A stretch of DNA of 64,000 nucleotides from Streptomyces nigrescens. GTDB lineage: Bacteria > Actinomycetota > Actinomycetes > Streptomycetales > Streptomycetaceae. A program made the position numbers and the translations under genes. Numbering within the stretch: the first letter of the stretch is position 1; each line of letters starts with the position of its first letter. The stretch spans positions 4,898,001-4,962,000 of the forward strand of contig AP026073.1 in the NCBI GenBank assembly GCA_024349765.1, in the 5' to 3' direction. Under the pieces are notes generated by a model that worked only from the letters and a program-made list of their open reading frames with translations, made no database searches and had not been told where the DNA came from. Of the stretch, positions 49,076 to 58,045 are shown in pieces.

Positions 49076-49554
49076 CGGCGCCCTCCGGATCGGCCGTTGG
49101 CAGTCGCGGAGCACGCACGCTAGTTGTTGCGGGGGTGGGGTTCGGACCCACTTCGAGGTTTCGCTACCCCGCGCCACCTCCTTGAGTGGACGTCGCACGC
49201 ACGCCAGTGCGAACCAATCCGAACTACCGTCCAGAAAAGGCGAGTTGACCCCTCTCAGGCGCCCCCACCGAGGCTCACGACCAGCGCGCACCGACCTTCC
49301 GCGCGCCGGTGGCCGACCCGGCGTGTCGCCACACGGAGACCCCGCTCCTCAGCCTGCCCCGTTGCGCGGGACGCCAGTTGCCCGGAGGACGGCGAATCGG
49401 TTTCTCACCCTCGCGGGTGACAGCGGGTGGCAGCGGGTGGCAGCGGAGGGGCGCCAGCGGGTGGGGTGGGAGCGCGTGGGGTGGCGGCGGGCGACAGGTG
49501 GATCGGGGCTCGCCCGGGGGGCGCAAGGGGATGGGCGCTCCTAGGGGGTGGGCG

Positions 49555-49638
49555 CTCCTAGGGGTGGCCGAACAGATCCCGTAGGGGACACGGGCGCCCC
49601 CTGCGGGGCCACAACGCGGAGGCGGGGGGCGGTATTCC
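49555..49638 (-). repeat. Dispersed intergenic repeat, copy B
   Basis: On the minus strand this segment shares GGAATACCGCCCCC, GCGTTGTGGCCC, GCAGGGGGCGC, TCCCCTACGGGA and CTGTTCG in the same order and spacing with 19454-19535. Confidence 0.7.
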
Positions 49639-49639
49639 C

Positions 49640-49675
49640 CGCCGCGCCCGCCGCGCCCGCCGCGCCCGCCGCCCC
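49640..49675. repeat. 9-bp tandem repeat
   Basis: Three perfect CGCCGCGCC units and a diverged fourth follow directly after the dispersed repeat. Confidence 0.7.
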
Positions 49676-49852
49676 GCACGGCTGGGGGCCCTGGGTGATC
49701 CGGCCGGCCTCCGAAGCTCCGCAAGACTCCTCCGAAGCTCCCGTGCCGTCGGCGCATGACATGCCGCCAGATCGGAAAGGACGCATGACTTCTGTACGTC
49801 GGGGTAGGCGGCCGCTGCGGCGCCCGAGCGTGTCGGGCCGCAGGAAGGCGTG

Positions 49853-50710
49853 ATGACCACCGTCGTGAATGACACCGCGACCGAGCAGCACACCGAACTG
49901 AGCGCTGATCTGCCGGAGGTGCCGTGCCCGAGCGCGGTGGCCCCCCGTGACGCGCGCGAATTCTCCAAACTGTTCTTCGCGCGTCTCCAGGAATACGAAG
50001 AGGGCACGCACGAGTACCAATACGTGCGCAACACGCTCATCGAGATGAACATGTCGATGGTGCGCTATGTGGCCCGCCGTTACCGCAGCCGTGGTGACGA
50101 CATGGAAGACATCATCCAGGTCGGCACCATCGGTCTGATCAAGGCGATCGACCGTTTCGACCTCGTCCGTGGGGTGGAATTCTCCACCTTCGCCGTCCCC
50201 TACATCCTCGGCGAGATCAAGCGCTTCTTCCGCGACACCGGTTGGGCGGTGCACGTCCCCCGCCGCCTCCAGGAGCTGCGCAGCGAACTGGCCAAGGCCA
50301 AGGAACAGCTGCACAACGCGCTCGACCGGGAGCCCACCGTCCGTGAACTCGCCGCGCATCTGAAGCTTTCGGAGGAGGAGGTCATCGAGGGCCTGGTGGC
50401 CGCCAACGGCTACACCGCCGGCTCGCTCGACACCCCCACCGATCCCGATCCCGCCGACCAGCGCCGCCCGCTGGCCGACGTCCTCGGGGAGGAGGACCCG
50501 GGCCTGGAGACGGTCGAGGACCTGCACACCCTGGCGCCTCTGCTGCAGACGCTCGACGAGCGTGAACGCCGGCTGATCGAGCTGCGATTCGGGCAGGAGA
50601 TGACCCAGTCGGAGATCGGTGCGGAACTCGGCGTCTCCCAGATGCACGTCTCGCGACTGCTGTCCCGCATTCTTTCCCGGCTGCGCACCGGCATGCTCAC
50701 CGAGCGCTGA
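49853..50710 (+). CDS. SigB/SigF/SigG-type RNA polymerase sigma factor
   Basis: A 285-residue alternative sigma factor. Region 2 lies at about 55-125 (EMNMSMVRYVARRYRSRGDD, then VGTIGLIKAIDRFD and FSTFAVPYILGEIKRF). Region 3 spans about 130-190, and region 4 (about 215-283) contains the HTH EMTQSEIGAELGVSQMHVSR. This is the stress and differentiation group controlled by anti-sigma factors and SpoIIE phosphatases; two such phosphatases occur elsewhere in the window, but no anti-sigma gene is adjacent. ATG 49853 follows AGGAAGG; the preceding GTG (49850) is too close to it. Confidence 0.93.
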   Translation: MTTVVNDTATEQHTELSADLPEVPCPSAVAPRDAREFSKLFFARLQEYEEGTHEYQYVRNTLIEMNMSMVRYVARRYRSRGDDMEDIIQVGTIGLIKAIDRFDLVRGVEFSTFAVPYILGEIKRFFRDTGWAVHVPRRLQELRSELAKAKEQLHNALDREPTVRELAAHLKLSEEEVIEGLVAANGYTAGSLDTPTDPDPADQRRPLADVLGEEDPGLETVEDLHTLAPLLQTLDERERRLIELRFGQEMTQSEIGAELGVSQMHVSRLLSRILSRLRTGMLTER

Positions 50711-50812
50711 CTCCGGCGGCGATTCCGTCCTCCGCGCCTCTCGCCGTCCTCACACTTCTCACGCTCCTCCTCGCAATCCTCGGGGCCTCGAAACCCTCAA
50801 GATCCGCGAGAT

Positions 50813-50843
50813 CCTCCACCGCCATGGATACCGGCGGTGGAGG
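50813..50843 (+). terminator. Stem-loop after the sigma factor gene
   Basis: CCTCCACCGCC (50813-50823) pairs perfectly with GGCGGTGGAGG (50833-50843) around a nine-base loop, 103 bp after the sigma gene stop and 85 bp before the next start codon. Confidence 0.55.
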
Positions 50844-50928
50844 CGGGTACCCGGTGGAGCGCCGGCCCGCCGCGGATCACGCGCACCGGGTCGCGAGCAG
50901 GAATGGCAACCACTGAGGAGGAGTGGAC

Positions 50929-51405
50929 ATGAGCACGGTGAAGGAGACGGTAGACGTCGAGGTCCCGGTCCGCACCGTCTACAACCAGTGGACGCAGTTC
51001 GAGGAGTTCCCGCAATTCATGGAGGGCGTCGAGGAGATCAGGCAACTCGATGACCGGCACAACCACTGGACCACCGAGATCGGTGGCATCCGGCGGGAAT
51101 TCGACACCGAGATCATCGATCAGCTTCCGGACGAGCGGATCGCCTGGCGGACCACCGGCGGCGACACCCGCCAGAGGGGTGTGGTCAGTTTTCAGCGCCT
51201 GGACGACAGCCACACCCGGGTGCAGCTGGTGATGGAGGTCGAGCCGACCGGGGCCGCGGAGAAGACCGCGGACATGGTCGGGCTGATCGACCGTCGCACC
51301 AGGGGCGATCTGCGGCGCTTCAAGGCCTACATCGAGCAGCGTGAGAGGGAGACCGGCGCCTGGCGCGGCCGTATCCGGCCGGGCGGCTCGGGACCCGTCA
51401 CCTGA
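50929..51405 (+). CDS. SRPBCC (cyclase/dehydrase-like) family protein
   Basis: A 158-residue START/SRPBCC fold protein with VEVPVRTVYNQWTQFEEFPQ (about 8-27), FMEGVEEIRQLDDRHNHW, RIAWRTTGG (about 75) and a long C-terminal helix (RRTRGDLRRFKAYIEQRER). Members bind hydrophobic ligands in a deep cavity; polyketide cyclases are relatives, but this stress-linked single gene is more like the general Streptomyces SRPBCC proteins of unknown ligand. The start is ATG 50929 with GAGGAGGAG just upstream. Confidence 0.9.
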   Translation: MSTVKETVDVEVPVRTVYNQWTQFEEFPQFMEGVEEIRQLDDRHNHWTTEIGGIRREFDTEIIDQLPDERIAWRTTGGDTRQRGVVSFQRLDDSHTRVQLVMEVEPTGAAEKTADMVGLIDRRTRGDLRRFKAYIEQRERETGAWRGRIRPGGSGPVT

Positions 51406-51413
51406 CGCGGTAC

Positions 51414-51504
51414 GGACTGACACGACACGAGCTGCTGCGACACGAACTGACGCGACACGAGCTGCCGCGGCACGAACCTGACACTGCACGAACTGACGCG
51501 ACAC
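51414..51504. repeat. 15-bp tandem repeat, six copies
   Basis: Units such as GAACTGACGCGACAC and GAGCTGCTGCGACAC start at 51414, 51429, 51444, 51459, 51474 (16 bp) and 51490. It begins eight bases after the SRPBCC stop. Confidence 0.85.
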
Positions 51505-51518
51505 GAAACGAACATCTC

Positions 51519-51548
51519 CCGGAGGGGCGGCAGCGGCCGCCCCTCCGG
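51519..51548 (+). terminator. Terminator of the SRPBCC gene
   Basis: CCGGAGGGGCGG (51519-51530) pairs perfectly with CCGCCCCTCCGG (51537-51548) around a six-base loop, followed by CGTTT. Confidence 0.65.
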
Positions 51549-51799
51549 CGTTTCGGCACTCCGCCACTCCACCGCGCTCCGAAAAGTGCCCGGATATCGG
51601 GCATCGCCTGCTGTTTTCCGACAAACACTGCTCCGCCGCGGGACATCCGTTGACGTCAGGGCGTCGGCGGTGTGATGGTACGGCCGCCATGCAGGGCATG
51701 GACATGCCCATCCCCCACTGGGCAACCCGCCGCCCGACCGGGCCCGGCGCACTCCCATGCCTCCGGCCGACCCCTCACCAACCCCCTCAAGGAGCCCTG

Positions 51800-53596
51800 G
51801 TGTTACGAAGATTCGCGGTGACCGGCGCGTCGCTCGCCGTCACCCTCGCCGCCGCGCTGCTCACCACAGCCCCCGCATCCGCCGCCCCCGTCGCGGCAGC
51901 ACACGTCACGGCAACCCCCGCCACCGCCACCTCCCCCGGCCCCGCCCGGCACGCCCTCGCCGCCGACGACGCCCCCGACGTCGACGTCACCAAGGTCCAG
52001 GCGCATCTGACCGAGCTCAACGCCATCGCGAACCGCAACGGCGGCACCCGTAAATCCAGCGGTCAGGGTTACCGGGACTCCATCGCCTACGTCAAAGGCC
52101 GTCTGCAGGCGGCCGGTTACACCGTCACCGAGCAGCCCTGCACCTCCGGCTGCGCCAGTGGGGCCGGGCCCAACCTGATCGCCGAGTGGCCCCAGGGGGA
52201 CACCTCGTCGGTGTACATGTTCGGCTCGCACCTCGACAGCGTGGGGGCCGGGCCCGGCATCAACGACAACGGCTCCGGCTCGGCGGCCCTCCTGGAGACC
52301 GCCCTCACCCTCGCAGAGCGCCACCCCGCGATGGCCGCGCGGGCCCGGTTCGCCTGGTGGACGGACGAGGAGCAGGGCCTCAACGGCTCGGACTTCTACG
52401 TCGGTTCGCTCTCCTCCACCGAGCGGTCCCGGATCAAGGCGTACTACAACTTCGACATGATCGCCTCACCCAACGGCGGCTACTTCATCAACCACCTCAC
52501 CTCCGCCGCCGCCCAGCCGATGAAGGCGTACTGGGACTCGCTCGGTCTCCAGCCGGAGGAGAACACCGAGGGCGCCGGCCGGTCCGACGACTACTCCTTC
52601 GAGCAGGCCGGCATCCCGACCTCCGGGTACGCGATGGGCGCGAGCGCCCGGAAGACCTCGGCGCAGGCGGCGAAGTGGGGCGGCACCGCCAACCGCGCCT
52701 ATGACTCCTGCTACCACCAGTCCTGTGACACCACCGCCAACATCAACGTCACCGGACTCGACCGCAGTGTCGACGGCATCGCGTCCACGCTCTGGAAGCT
52801 CGCCGTGGCCCGCTCCACCCCGGCGAACGACTTCTCGCTGACCGCCACGCCCGCTTCCGGCGGCGTCGCCCCGGGCGAGTCCCTCACCACGACGATCGCC
52901 ACCCAGACCACCAGCGGCTCCGCCCAGACGGTGGCGCTGTCGGCATCGGGCGCTCCGGCGGGCGTGACCGTCTCGTTCAGCCCCGGCTCGGTGACCAGCG
53001 GCGCGAACGCCACGATGACCGTCGCCACCGCGGCGTCCACCGCCCCCGGCACGTATCCGCTCACGGTCACCGGCACCGGCTCCGGGCCCGGGGCGGTCAC
53101 CCACACCACGTCCTTCTCGCTGACGGTCAAGGGCGCCGGCGGATGCGCCGCCGGGCAGCTGCTCGCCAACGGCGGCTTCGAGAACGGGACATCGCCCTGG
53201 ACCGGCGACACCGGCACGATCGGCGCGCACACGGGGCAGTCCGCCCACGGCGGCAGCCGGTTCGCCTGGCTCGGCGGCTACGGCTCCACCGCCACCGACA
53301 CGCTCAGCCAGTCGCTGACCGTGCCCGCCGGATGCGCCAAGGCGACGCTGGCGTACTGGCTGCACATCGACACCGCGGAGTCCGGCGGCACCGCCTATGA
53401 CACCTTCCGGGTCAAGGTCGGCAACACCACCCTGACCACCTTGTCCAACACCGACGCGGCACCCGGCTACGCCCAGCACACCCTGGACCTCAGTCCCTAC
53501 GTCGGTCAGCGGATCACGCTCACCTTCACCGCCACCGAGGACAGCAGCCTGCAGACCAGCTTCGTCCTCGACGACACGTCCCTCCAGGTCTCCTGA
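51800..53596 (+). CDS. Secreted M28 family aminopeptidase with a TTA second codon
   Basis: A 598-residue exported zinc aminopeptidase. The signal sequence is about 1-30 ([20 protein letters not shown]), followed by a propeptide-like segment. The M28 domain (about 60-340) has metal and catalytic motifs [19 protein letters not shown] (His and Asp), [12 protein letters not shown] (paired Glu), [10 protein letters not shown] (Asp) and DSCYHQSCD (His, flanked by probable disulphide Cys). An Ig-like domain (about 350-445) and a carbohydrate-binding-like beta domain (about 455-598) follow. It releases N-terminal residues from extracellular peptides. The start is GTG 51800, five bases after AAGGAG; codon 2 is TTA, so translation should need the bldA tRNA. 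Confidence 0.92.
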   Translation: MLRRFAVTGASLAVTLAAALLTTAPASAAPVAAAHVTATPATATSPGPARHALAADDAPDVDVTKVQAHLTELNAIANRNGGTRKSSGQGYRDSIAYVKGRLQAAGYTVTEQPCTSGCASGAGPNLIAEWPQGDTSSVYMFGSHLDSVGAGPGINDNGSGSAALLETALTLAERHPAMAARARFAWWTDEEQGLNGSDFYVGSLSSTERSRIKAYYNFDMIASPNGGYFINHLTSAAAQPMKAYWDSLGLQPEENTEGAGRSDDYSFEQAGIPTSGYAMGASARKTSAQAAKWGGTANRAYDSCYHQSCDTTANINVTGLDRSVDGIASTLWKLAVARSTPANDFSLTATPASGGVAPGESLTTTIATQTTSGSAQTVALSASGAPAGVTVSFSPGSVTSGANATMTVATAASTAPGTYPLTVTGTGSGPGAVTHTTSFSLTVKGAGGCAAGQLLANGGFENGTSPWTGDTGTIGAHTGQSAHGGSRFAWLGGYGSTATDTLSQSLTVPAGCAKATLAYWLHIDTAESGGTAYDTFRVKVGNTTLTTLSNTDAAPGYAQHTLDLSPYVGQRITLTFTATEDSSLQTSFVLDDTSLQVS

Positions 53597-53633
53597 AGGA
53601 CTGCGCGTCTCCTGAAGGACTCCACCTGAAGGC

Positions 53634-53663
53634 GCCCGCCCGCTGCGGTGTCAGCGGGCGGGC
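53634..53663. terminator. Bidirectional terminator between convergent genes
   Basis: GCCCGCCCGCTG (53634-53645) pairs perfectly with CAGCGGGCGGGC (53652-53663) around a six-base loop; the right arm lies in the end of the Lrp gene. Confidence 0.65.
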
Positions 53664-54655
53664 CGGGGAAGCAGCGCGCCGGCCCGCTTCACGGTGCGGA
53701 TGACCGGCGCCGTCTCGATCGAGCGGATCGCGTCCAGTGCCGCGATCCGCTCGGTCAGATAGCGCGCGAGGTCCACGGAGTCCCGGCAGTTCACGGCCGC
53801 GAGCAGATTGGTCGGCCCGGTGGTCAGCGCCACCAGGGACACCTCGGGGTGTTCGGCCATCGCCGAGGCCACCGCGGCGAGCCGGGACGGCCGTACGGAC
53901 ATCCACAGGCGCGCTTCGGCGCGGAAGCCGAGGGCGGCGGGCGGGACGTCGACGAGGAAGGTGAGCACACCGGCCCGGCGCAGCGCGGCGACCCGCCGGC
54001 GCACGGTCGACTCGGACCATCCCGTGGCGGCCGCGAGTTCGGGGTGGCCGGCCCGCCCGTCCTGCGCCAGGGCGTCGAACAGCGGCCGGTCGTCCGGCCC
54101 GACGGAGACGCCGGCCTCGCCGGCCGGGTCCCCGGTGCCGTCCGCGGTGGGCCCGGGCGGGGCCAGCGGCGCCGTCTGCTCGGGGGTGAGGCGGGCGGGG
54201 CCGGTCCAGTCGTTGGGCAACGCGTAGTGGTCCAGCAGGAGATGGGCGGAGACGGAGGTGACCCGGGCGGTCCTGGGCAGCTTGTGCAGGAGCAGGGCCT
54301 CGCTCTCGTCGGCGGTGGGCGTCCGGGCGCTGCACGAGATCTCGGTTCCGCCGGAGAGCAGGTAGACGTACGAGGTGTCGGCGCGGGCGGCGAGTGCCGT
54401 GGCGATGGGTCCGGCCGCGTCCGGTGTGCACTGCAGCCGGATCGTCCAGGCGTGGTGCCCGAGCCGGGCGCCGTTGAGCGTGCCGACCACGCGGAGGGTG
54501 CCGGCGGAGCGCAGCCGGCGGTAGCGACGGGCGACGGTGCTCTCGGACACCCCGAGCACCTCCCCGATGAGCCGGAACGGCGCCCGCCCGTCGATCCGCA
54601 GCGCGTGCACCAGCCGGTGGTCCACCTCGTCCAGGATGCCGGTTCCCGTCTTCAT
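53651..54655 (-). CDS. Lrp/AsnC family regulator with two HTH-ligand modules
   Basis: A 334-residue tandem Lrp. The first winged helix is about 8-60 (FRLIGEVLGVSESTVARRYR) with a ligand-binding RAM-like domain to about 145. A disordered Pro/Gly linker (about 155-190) leads to a second HTH (about 195-240, HPELAAATGWSESTVRRRVA) and a second RAM-like domain (about 245-325). Classical Lrp has one such unit of about 150 residues. It probably senses an amino acid; the target may include the divergent PadR gene. Confidence 0.9.
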   Translation of the reverse strand: MKTGTGILDEVDHRLVHALRIDGRAPFRLIGEVLGVSESTVARRYRRLRSAGTLRVVGTLNGARLGHHAWTIRLQCTPDAAGPIATALAARADTSYVYLLSGGTEISCSARTPTADESEALLLHKLPRTARVTSVSAHLLLDHYALPNDWTGPARLTPEQTAPLAPPGPTADGTGDPAGEAGVSVGPDDRPLFDALAQDGRAGHPELAAATGWSESTVRRRVAALRRAGVLTFLVDVPPAALGFRAEARLWMSVRPSRLAAVASAMAEHPEVSLVALTTGPTNLLAAVNCRDSVDLARYLTERIAALDAIRSIETAPVIRTVKRAGALLPRPAR

Positions 54656-54729
54656 GGAGGAGGAGTGTGCCAGCTTCCGCCGGCAGGGCGGCCGTGGTGA
54701 CCCGTCACCGTCCTCCCGCCCCGAACCGG

Positions 54730-54735
54730 TACGGT
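54730..54735 (+). promoter_or_regulatory. -10 element, leaderless start of the PadR gene
   Basis: TACGGT ends six bases before the ATG at 54742, with no ribosome binding site. The -35 is not clear. Confidence 0.4.
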
Positions 54736-54741
54736 CGCGGC

Positions 54742-55257
54742 ATGGATGTCGCCCGGTTGACCACGCCCTCGTTCCTCGTGCTCGGCATCATCGACAAGCT
54801 GGGTGAGGCGAGTCCGTACGACGTGAAGGTCGAGGCCGCGCGCACGGTGGCGCCGTTCTGGTCGATGCCGCATGCGCAGGTGTACGCGCAGTGCGACCGG
54901 CTGGTGGAGGCGGGGCTGCTGTCGGAGGTGCGGCAGTCGGGCGGGCGGAACCGGCGGCTGATGCGGCTGACCGAGGCGGGCCGGAAGGCGCTGGCGGACT
55001 GGCTCGCCGACCCGGCGTTCGTGCCGGTCGAGGCGCGCGAACGCGGCATTCTGAAGCTGTGGTTCGGGGCGCGGCCGGAGGTGCTCGCCCCGGTGCAGCT
55101 CACCGAGCACCACCGCACGCTCGCGGGCTACGAGGAACTCGCCGAGGGCGTGGGTGAGTTGCTGACCCGCGGGCAGCGCGAGGCGCTGGAGTTCGGTATC
55201 CGCTATGAGCGGATGATGGTGGATTTCTGGCAGTGGGTGGAGCGGCGCGGGGAGTGA
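54742..55257 (+). CDS. PadR family transcriptional regulator
   Basis: A 171-residue PadR protein with the winged helix at about 8-85 (LVLGIIDKLGEASPYDVKVE, MPHAQVYAQCDRLVEAGLL, RRLMRLTEAGRKAL) and a C-terminal dimerisation helix region (about 100-168) ending in EFGIRYERMMVDFWQWVERR. PadR proteins repress adjacent genes and are released by phenolic or drug ligands. The downstream membrane protein gene has an operator-like site over its promoter and is a possible target. Confidence 0.9.
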   Translation: MDVARLTTPSFLVLGIIDKLGEASPYDVKVEAARTVAPFWSMPHAQVYAQCDRLVEAGLLSEVRQSGGRNRRLMRLTEAGRKALADWLADPAFVPVEARERGILKLWFGARPEVLAPVQLTEHHRTLAGYEELAEGVGELLTRGQREALEFGIRYERMMVDFWQWVERRGE

Positions 55258-55273
55258 GGCCGCCGCGCGACCG

Positions 55274-55303
55274 TTGACCACGGCGACGGATCGCCCTTAC
55301 CTT
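55274..55303 (+). promoter_or_regulatory. Predicted promoter of the DUF2306-like gene
   Basis: TTGACC at 55274-55279, an 18-bp spacer and TACCTT at 55298-55303; transcription would start near 55310, inside the palindrome described next. Confidence 0.55.
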
Positions 55304-55307
55304 CTCG

Positions 55308-55326
55308 ATAGTCCAGACGGGACTAT
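55308..55326. promoter_or_regulatory. Operator-like palindrome over the transcription start
   Basis: ATAGTCC-agacg-GGACTAT has perfect 7-bp arms. It covers the predicted start site, so a bound dimer would repress. The PadR product encoded 50 bp upstream is the nearest candidate. Confidence 0.5.
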
Positions 55327-55383
55327 TGGCGCCGTGGGCCGCGGGGTAGCGGGGTGGCGGCGGGCCGGAGCGAGGGAGTCGCC

Positions 55384-56559
55384 GTGAACCGTCCGAGGAG
55401 GGTCGCCTGGCGCCGCGTGGCCACCATCGCCGTCGTGGCCGTCTGCGTCAGCTACGCCCCGATCGCGATGACCGAGCTGTGGCCGTACGCGCAGCGCGGG
55501 GCACCGGCGCTCGGCGAATGGGTGCTGGCGCGTGCGGTGTCACCGCGCTATGTCGCCGAGGCCGTCGCGGACCGGCTCGGGCCGTACGGGCGCAGCCTGG
55601 TGGCGCTGATCGTGCACTCGGTGCTGGGCGGTGCGCTGATGCTGCTCGGCCCGGTCCAGCTGCTCTCGGCGGTGCGGCGGCGGATCCGGCTGCACCGGGT
55701 GGTGGGCGTGGTGTTCGCCCTGACCGTGTATGCGTCGATGGCGGGCGCCGCGGCCTATCTGGTGCGCACCGCGCCCCAGGACGCGTTCAGCGGGGCGGCG
55801 TTCTGGATCGCGCTCACCACGATCCTGGTGGGCACGGTGCTCAGCGTGACGTTCGGCATCTTCGCCGCCGTGGGACGCTTCCCCGATCTGCACCAGCGGT
55901 GGCTGCTGCTGTGTTACGGCTTCCTGATGACCGCGCCGCTGCTGCGCCTGGAGTGGGGTGCGCTGCCGTGGCTGCTTCCCGGGCTGTCGATGGCGGACAT
56001 CAACCGGGTCGCGGTCATGCACCTCGGGTCCGTGGTGGCGTTCGGCGCGCTGCTCGCCTCGCGGGCGATGGACCGGCGGGGGTCGGTTTCCGGGGTGCGG
56101 GGGACGTGGGTGCCGATGCCGGTGCTCGCCGTGGCGCATCTCGCCGGCGCGGCCGCGCTGGCCTGGATCGTCCGGTCGTACCTGGGCCGGGGCACCGAAG
56201 GGCTGCGCCTGCTGGTCGCGTACCTGGTCCCGTACGCCGTGAGCTATGCCGTGCTGCTCGTCCGCCAGCGGCGGGCGGGGCGGGACGGGCGGAGCTGGGC
56301 GCGCGAGGAGTGGCGCCTGCATCTGGCCGCCCTGTGCCTGGCGCCGGTGCTCTCGGCGGGCGCGGCGCTGCTGTTCGAGCGCTACACGGGGCTGGATCGG
56401 GGCACGGCGCTGTCCGCGGGGGTGGCCATCGGCTGCGGTGTGCTGGCGTTCGCGGCGACCACGGTGGTCAGTCTGCGGATCATGTTCGCGCGGGAGCTGG
56501 TCAAGCGGGAGGGGCTTGCCGCGCCCCGCCGCCCGCACCGGACGCCGTCACCGGCGTAG
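55384..56559 (+). CDS. DUF2306-type polytopic membrane protein
   Basis: A 391-residue integral membrane protein with about eight to ten hydrophobic spans, the first at about 10-30 (VATIAVVAVCVSYAPIAMTEL). GPVQLLSAVRRRIRLHRVVGVV (about 87) and FPDLHQRWLLLCYGFL (about 165) contain the conserved His/Arg motifs of the DUF2306 group, related to heme-binding cytochrome-like membrane proteins. Function is unknown. The start is GTG 55384, five bases after AGGGAG; a GTG ten codons upstream is less well placed. Confidence 0.85.
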   Translation: MNRPRRVAWRRVATIAVVAVCVSYAPIAMTELWPYAQRGAPALGEWVLARAVSPRYVAEAVADRLGPYGRSLVALIVHSVLGGALMLLGPVQLLSAVRRRIRLHRVVGVVFALTVYASMAGAAAYLVRTAPQDAFSGAAFWIALTTILVGTVLSVTFGIFAAVGRFPDLHQRWLLLCYGFLMTAPLLRLEWGALPWLLPGLSMADINRVAVMHLGSVVAFGALLASRAMDRRGSVSGVRGTWVPMPVLAVAHLAGAAALAWIVRSYLGRGTEGLRLLVAYLVPYAVSYAVLLVRQRRAGRDGRSWAREEWRLHLAALCLAPVLSAGAALLFERYTGLDRGTALSAGVAIGCGVLAFAATTVVSLRIMFARELVKREGLAAPRRPHRTPSPA

Positions 56560-56620
56560 TCAATGCCCTTACGTACCAGGCCAGTTGAGGGATCGAGCCG
56601 GAGAGGGAGGCGGAGCGCGG

Positions 56621-57550
56621 ATGCCTGAGGAAGCGGAGGTGCCCGGTACGGCCGAAGCGGCCGGGGCCGGGGAGGCGGGGCAGGCCGGTGACGGCCCGTC
56701 GGCCGTGGCGGACGGAGGCCGTGCGCTGACCGTGGGCGTGACGGTGCTCGCGTACACCGTCGGCGTGATCAGCGTCCTGGTCGGGGCGCTGCTCGCGATG
56801 GCCGGCCTCACCGGGCAGGTGTTCAGCGCCTGGAAGTCGGCCGGGCCGCTGAGCCCCGCGCTGGTCGGCGCGGCGATGCTCGGTGTGGCGCCCGGGTTGT
56901 TCACCGTCGGCCGGGCGCGGGTCTGGGAGGAGGTCCGCACGCTGGTCCTGCCGCTCGCCGTGGTGCTCGTCGGGCTGTTCGCCGTGAGCCTGCTCAACGC
57001 GGGCCGGCTGCAGGCGGCCGCGGGCGGTGCGGTGGTCCTGGTGCTGTTCAGTCTCGGCTGGGTCGCCGTGCTCGGTGTGCTGGCCGTGTGCGCGCTCACC
57101 GCGCTGGTGCGGCAGTACCTGAAGCCCGTCCGGCCGCCGGCGGCCCGGCTCGCCCCGCTGCCGGGGTGGTCGAAGCCGTTCCTGGCCGTGCTCGGCTCGG
57201 CGTGGTTCGGCATCGGTACGGGCCTGCTGGTCAGCCCGCGGTTCTGGGCCGACTTCGTGCCATGGGCGGTGAACCGGCCGGACGCCCAGGCGCTCGGTGT
57301 CTGGGCGATCGCCCTCGGCGTCGGCGTCCTCGGCGCACTGGCCGAGGACGATCTGACCCGGACCCGCCCGGCGTTGCTCGCCCTCCCCGGTATCGCGCTC
57401 GCCCTGGCCGTCGTCCTGGGGGTGCGCGCCGCGGAGGTCGACTGGTCGTCGGGTCCCGCGCTGTCCCTGGTCACCATGGTCGCCGGGCTGCTGCTGGCGG
57501 GCACCATCGGCCACCGTCTGCTGGCCCGCGGCCCGGCGCCCCAGGCCTGA
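56621..57550 (+). CDS. Polytopic membrane protein of unknown function
   Basis: A 309-residue protein with an acidic, Ala/Gly-rich head of about 35 residues and then about eight hydrophobic spans (for example LTVGVTVLAYTVGVISVLVG and LALPGIALALAVVLGVRAAE). A central cytoplasmic loop is basic (LVRQYLKPVRPPAAR). No family motif was recognised. It follows the DUF2306-like gene by 61 bp with GGAGG upstream of the ATG and is probably in the same transcript. Confidence 0.8.
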   Translation: MPEEAEVPGTAEAAGAGEAGQAGDGPSAVADGGRALTVGVTVLAYTVGVISVLVGALLAMAGLTGQVFSAWKSAGPLSPALVGAAMLGVAPGLFTVGRARVWEEVRTLVLPLAVVLVGLFAVSLLNAGRLQAAAGGAVVLVLFSLGWVAVLGVLAVCALTALVRQYLKPVRPPAARLAPLPGWSKPFLAVLGSAWFGIGTGLLVSPRFWADFVPWAVNRPDAQALGVWAIALGVGVLGALAEDDLTRTRPALLALPGIALALAVVLGVRAAEVDWSSGPALSLVTMVAGLLLAGTIGHRLLARGPAPQA

Positions 57551-57606
57551 GCGGGACCGCAGGTGAGGCGCCACCAGGTCGCCGCGGCCCCCTGGCCGGC
57601 GGCACC

Positions 57607-57612
57607 TACACT
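57607..57612 (+). promoter_or_regulatory. -10 element of the ArsR-MgtA operon
   Basis: TACACT matches TANNNT, 49 bp before the GTG at 57662. The -35 (near 57584-57590) is poorly matched. Confidence 0.35.
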
Positions 57613-57661
57613 GACCCGGTCGGGACGGGAACGGCGTCCCACCAGGGGGACGGAGACGGCA

Positions 57662-58039
57662 GTGGTCGGACGCGGCAAGGGTGACGGCGGCGCGGCGGAC
57701 GACCCGTCCGCCGAGGTGCTGGGCGAGGCGGCCGCGGTGTTCGGACTGCTGGCCGCTCCCCCGCGGCTGCACATCGTGTGGCTGCTGACGCAGGGCGAAC
57801 GCGATGTGAGCGGGCTCGCGGAGCGGATCGGCGGGGCGCTGCCGGCGGTCAGCCAGCATCTGACGAAGCTGAAGCTCGCCGGTCTGGTGCGTTCGCGCCG
57901 GGAGGGCCGCCGGGTGGTGTACTTCGTCGACGACCCCGATGTCGTGGCGGTGGTGCGCCTGTTGTTCGACCGGCTGGACGCCCGCCGCGGCGGACGGTCC
58001 GCGGCCGCGCCGGCGGACCTCCGTTCCTACGGCGCCTGA
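57662..58039 (+). CDS. ArsR family regulator, first gene of a P-type ATPase operon
   Basis: A 125-residue ArsR/SmtB winged-helix protein (VFGLLAAPPRLHIVWLLTQGE, ISOLATED HTH LPAVSQHLTKLKLAGLV, wing SRREGRRVVYFVDD). No Cys pair and few His residues are present, so the usual alpha-3 and alpha-5 metal sites are not obvious; sensing may be of another ligand or use non-canonical residues. The start is GTG 57662 after GGAG. It lies 6 bp before the Mg2+-type ATPase gene, which it probably controls. Confidence 0.88.
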   Translation: MVGRGKGDGGAADDPSAEVLGEAAAVFGLLAAPPRLHIVWLLTQGERDVSGLAERIGGALPAVSQHLTKLKLAGLVRSRREGRRVVYFVDDPDVVAVVRLLFDRLDARRGGRSAAAPADLRSYGA

Positions 58040-58045
58040 GACCAC

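Larger units (their letters stand above)
49076..49852. other. Gene-free divergent interval of 777 bp (cvnA / sigma factor)
   Basis: Only short repeat-driven frames occur. It contains short GCGGGTGGCA-type direct repeats (about 49410-49450), the dispersed repeat copy B (49555-49638), a CGCCGCGCC run and, presumably, both divergent promoters, which could not be identified reliably. Confidence 0.75.
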
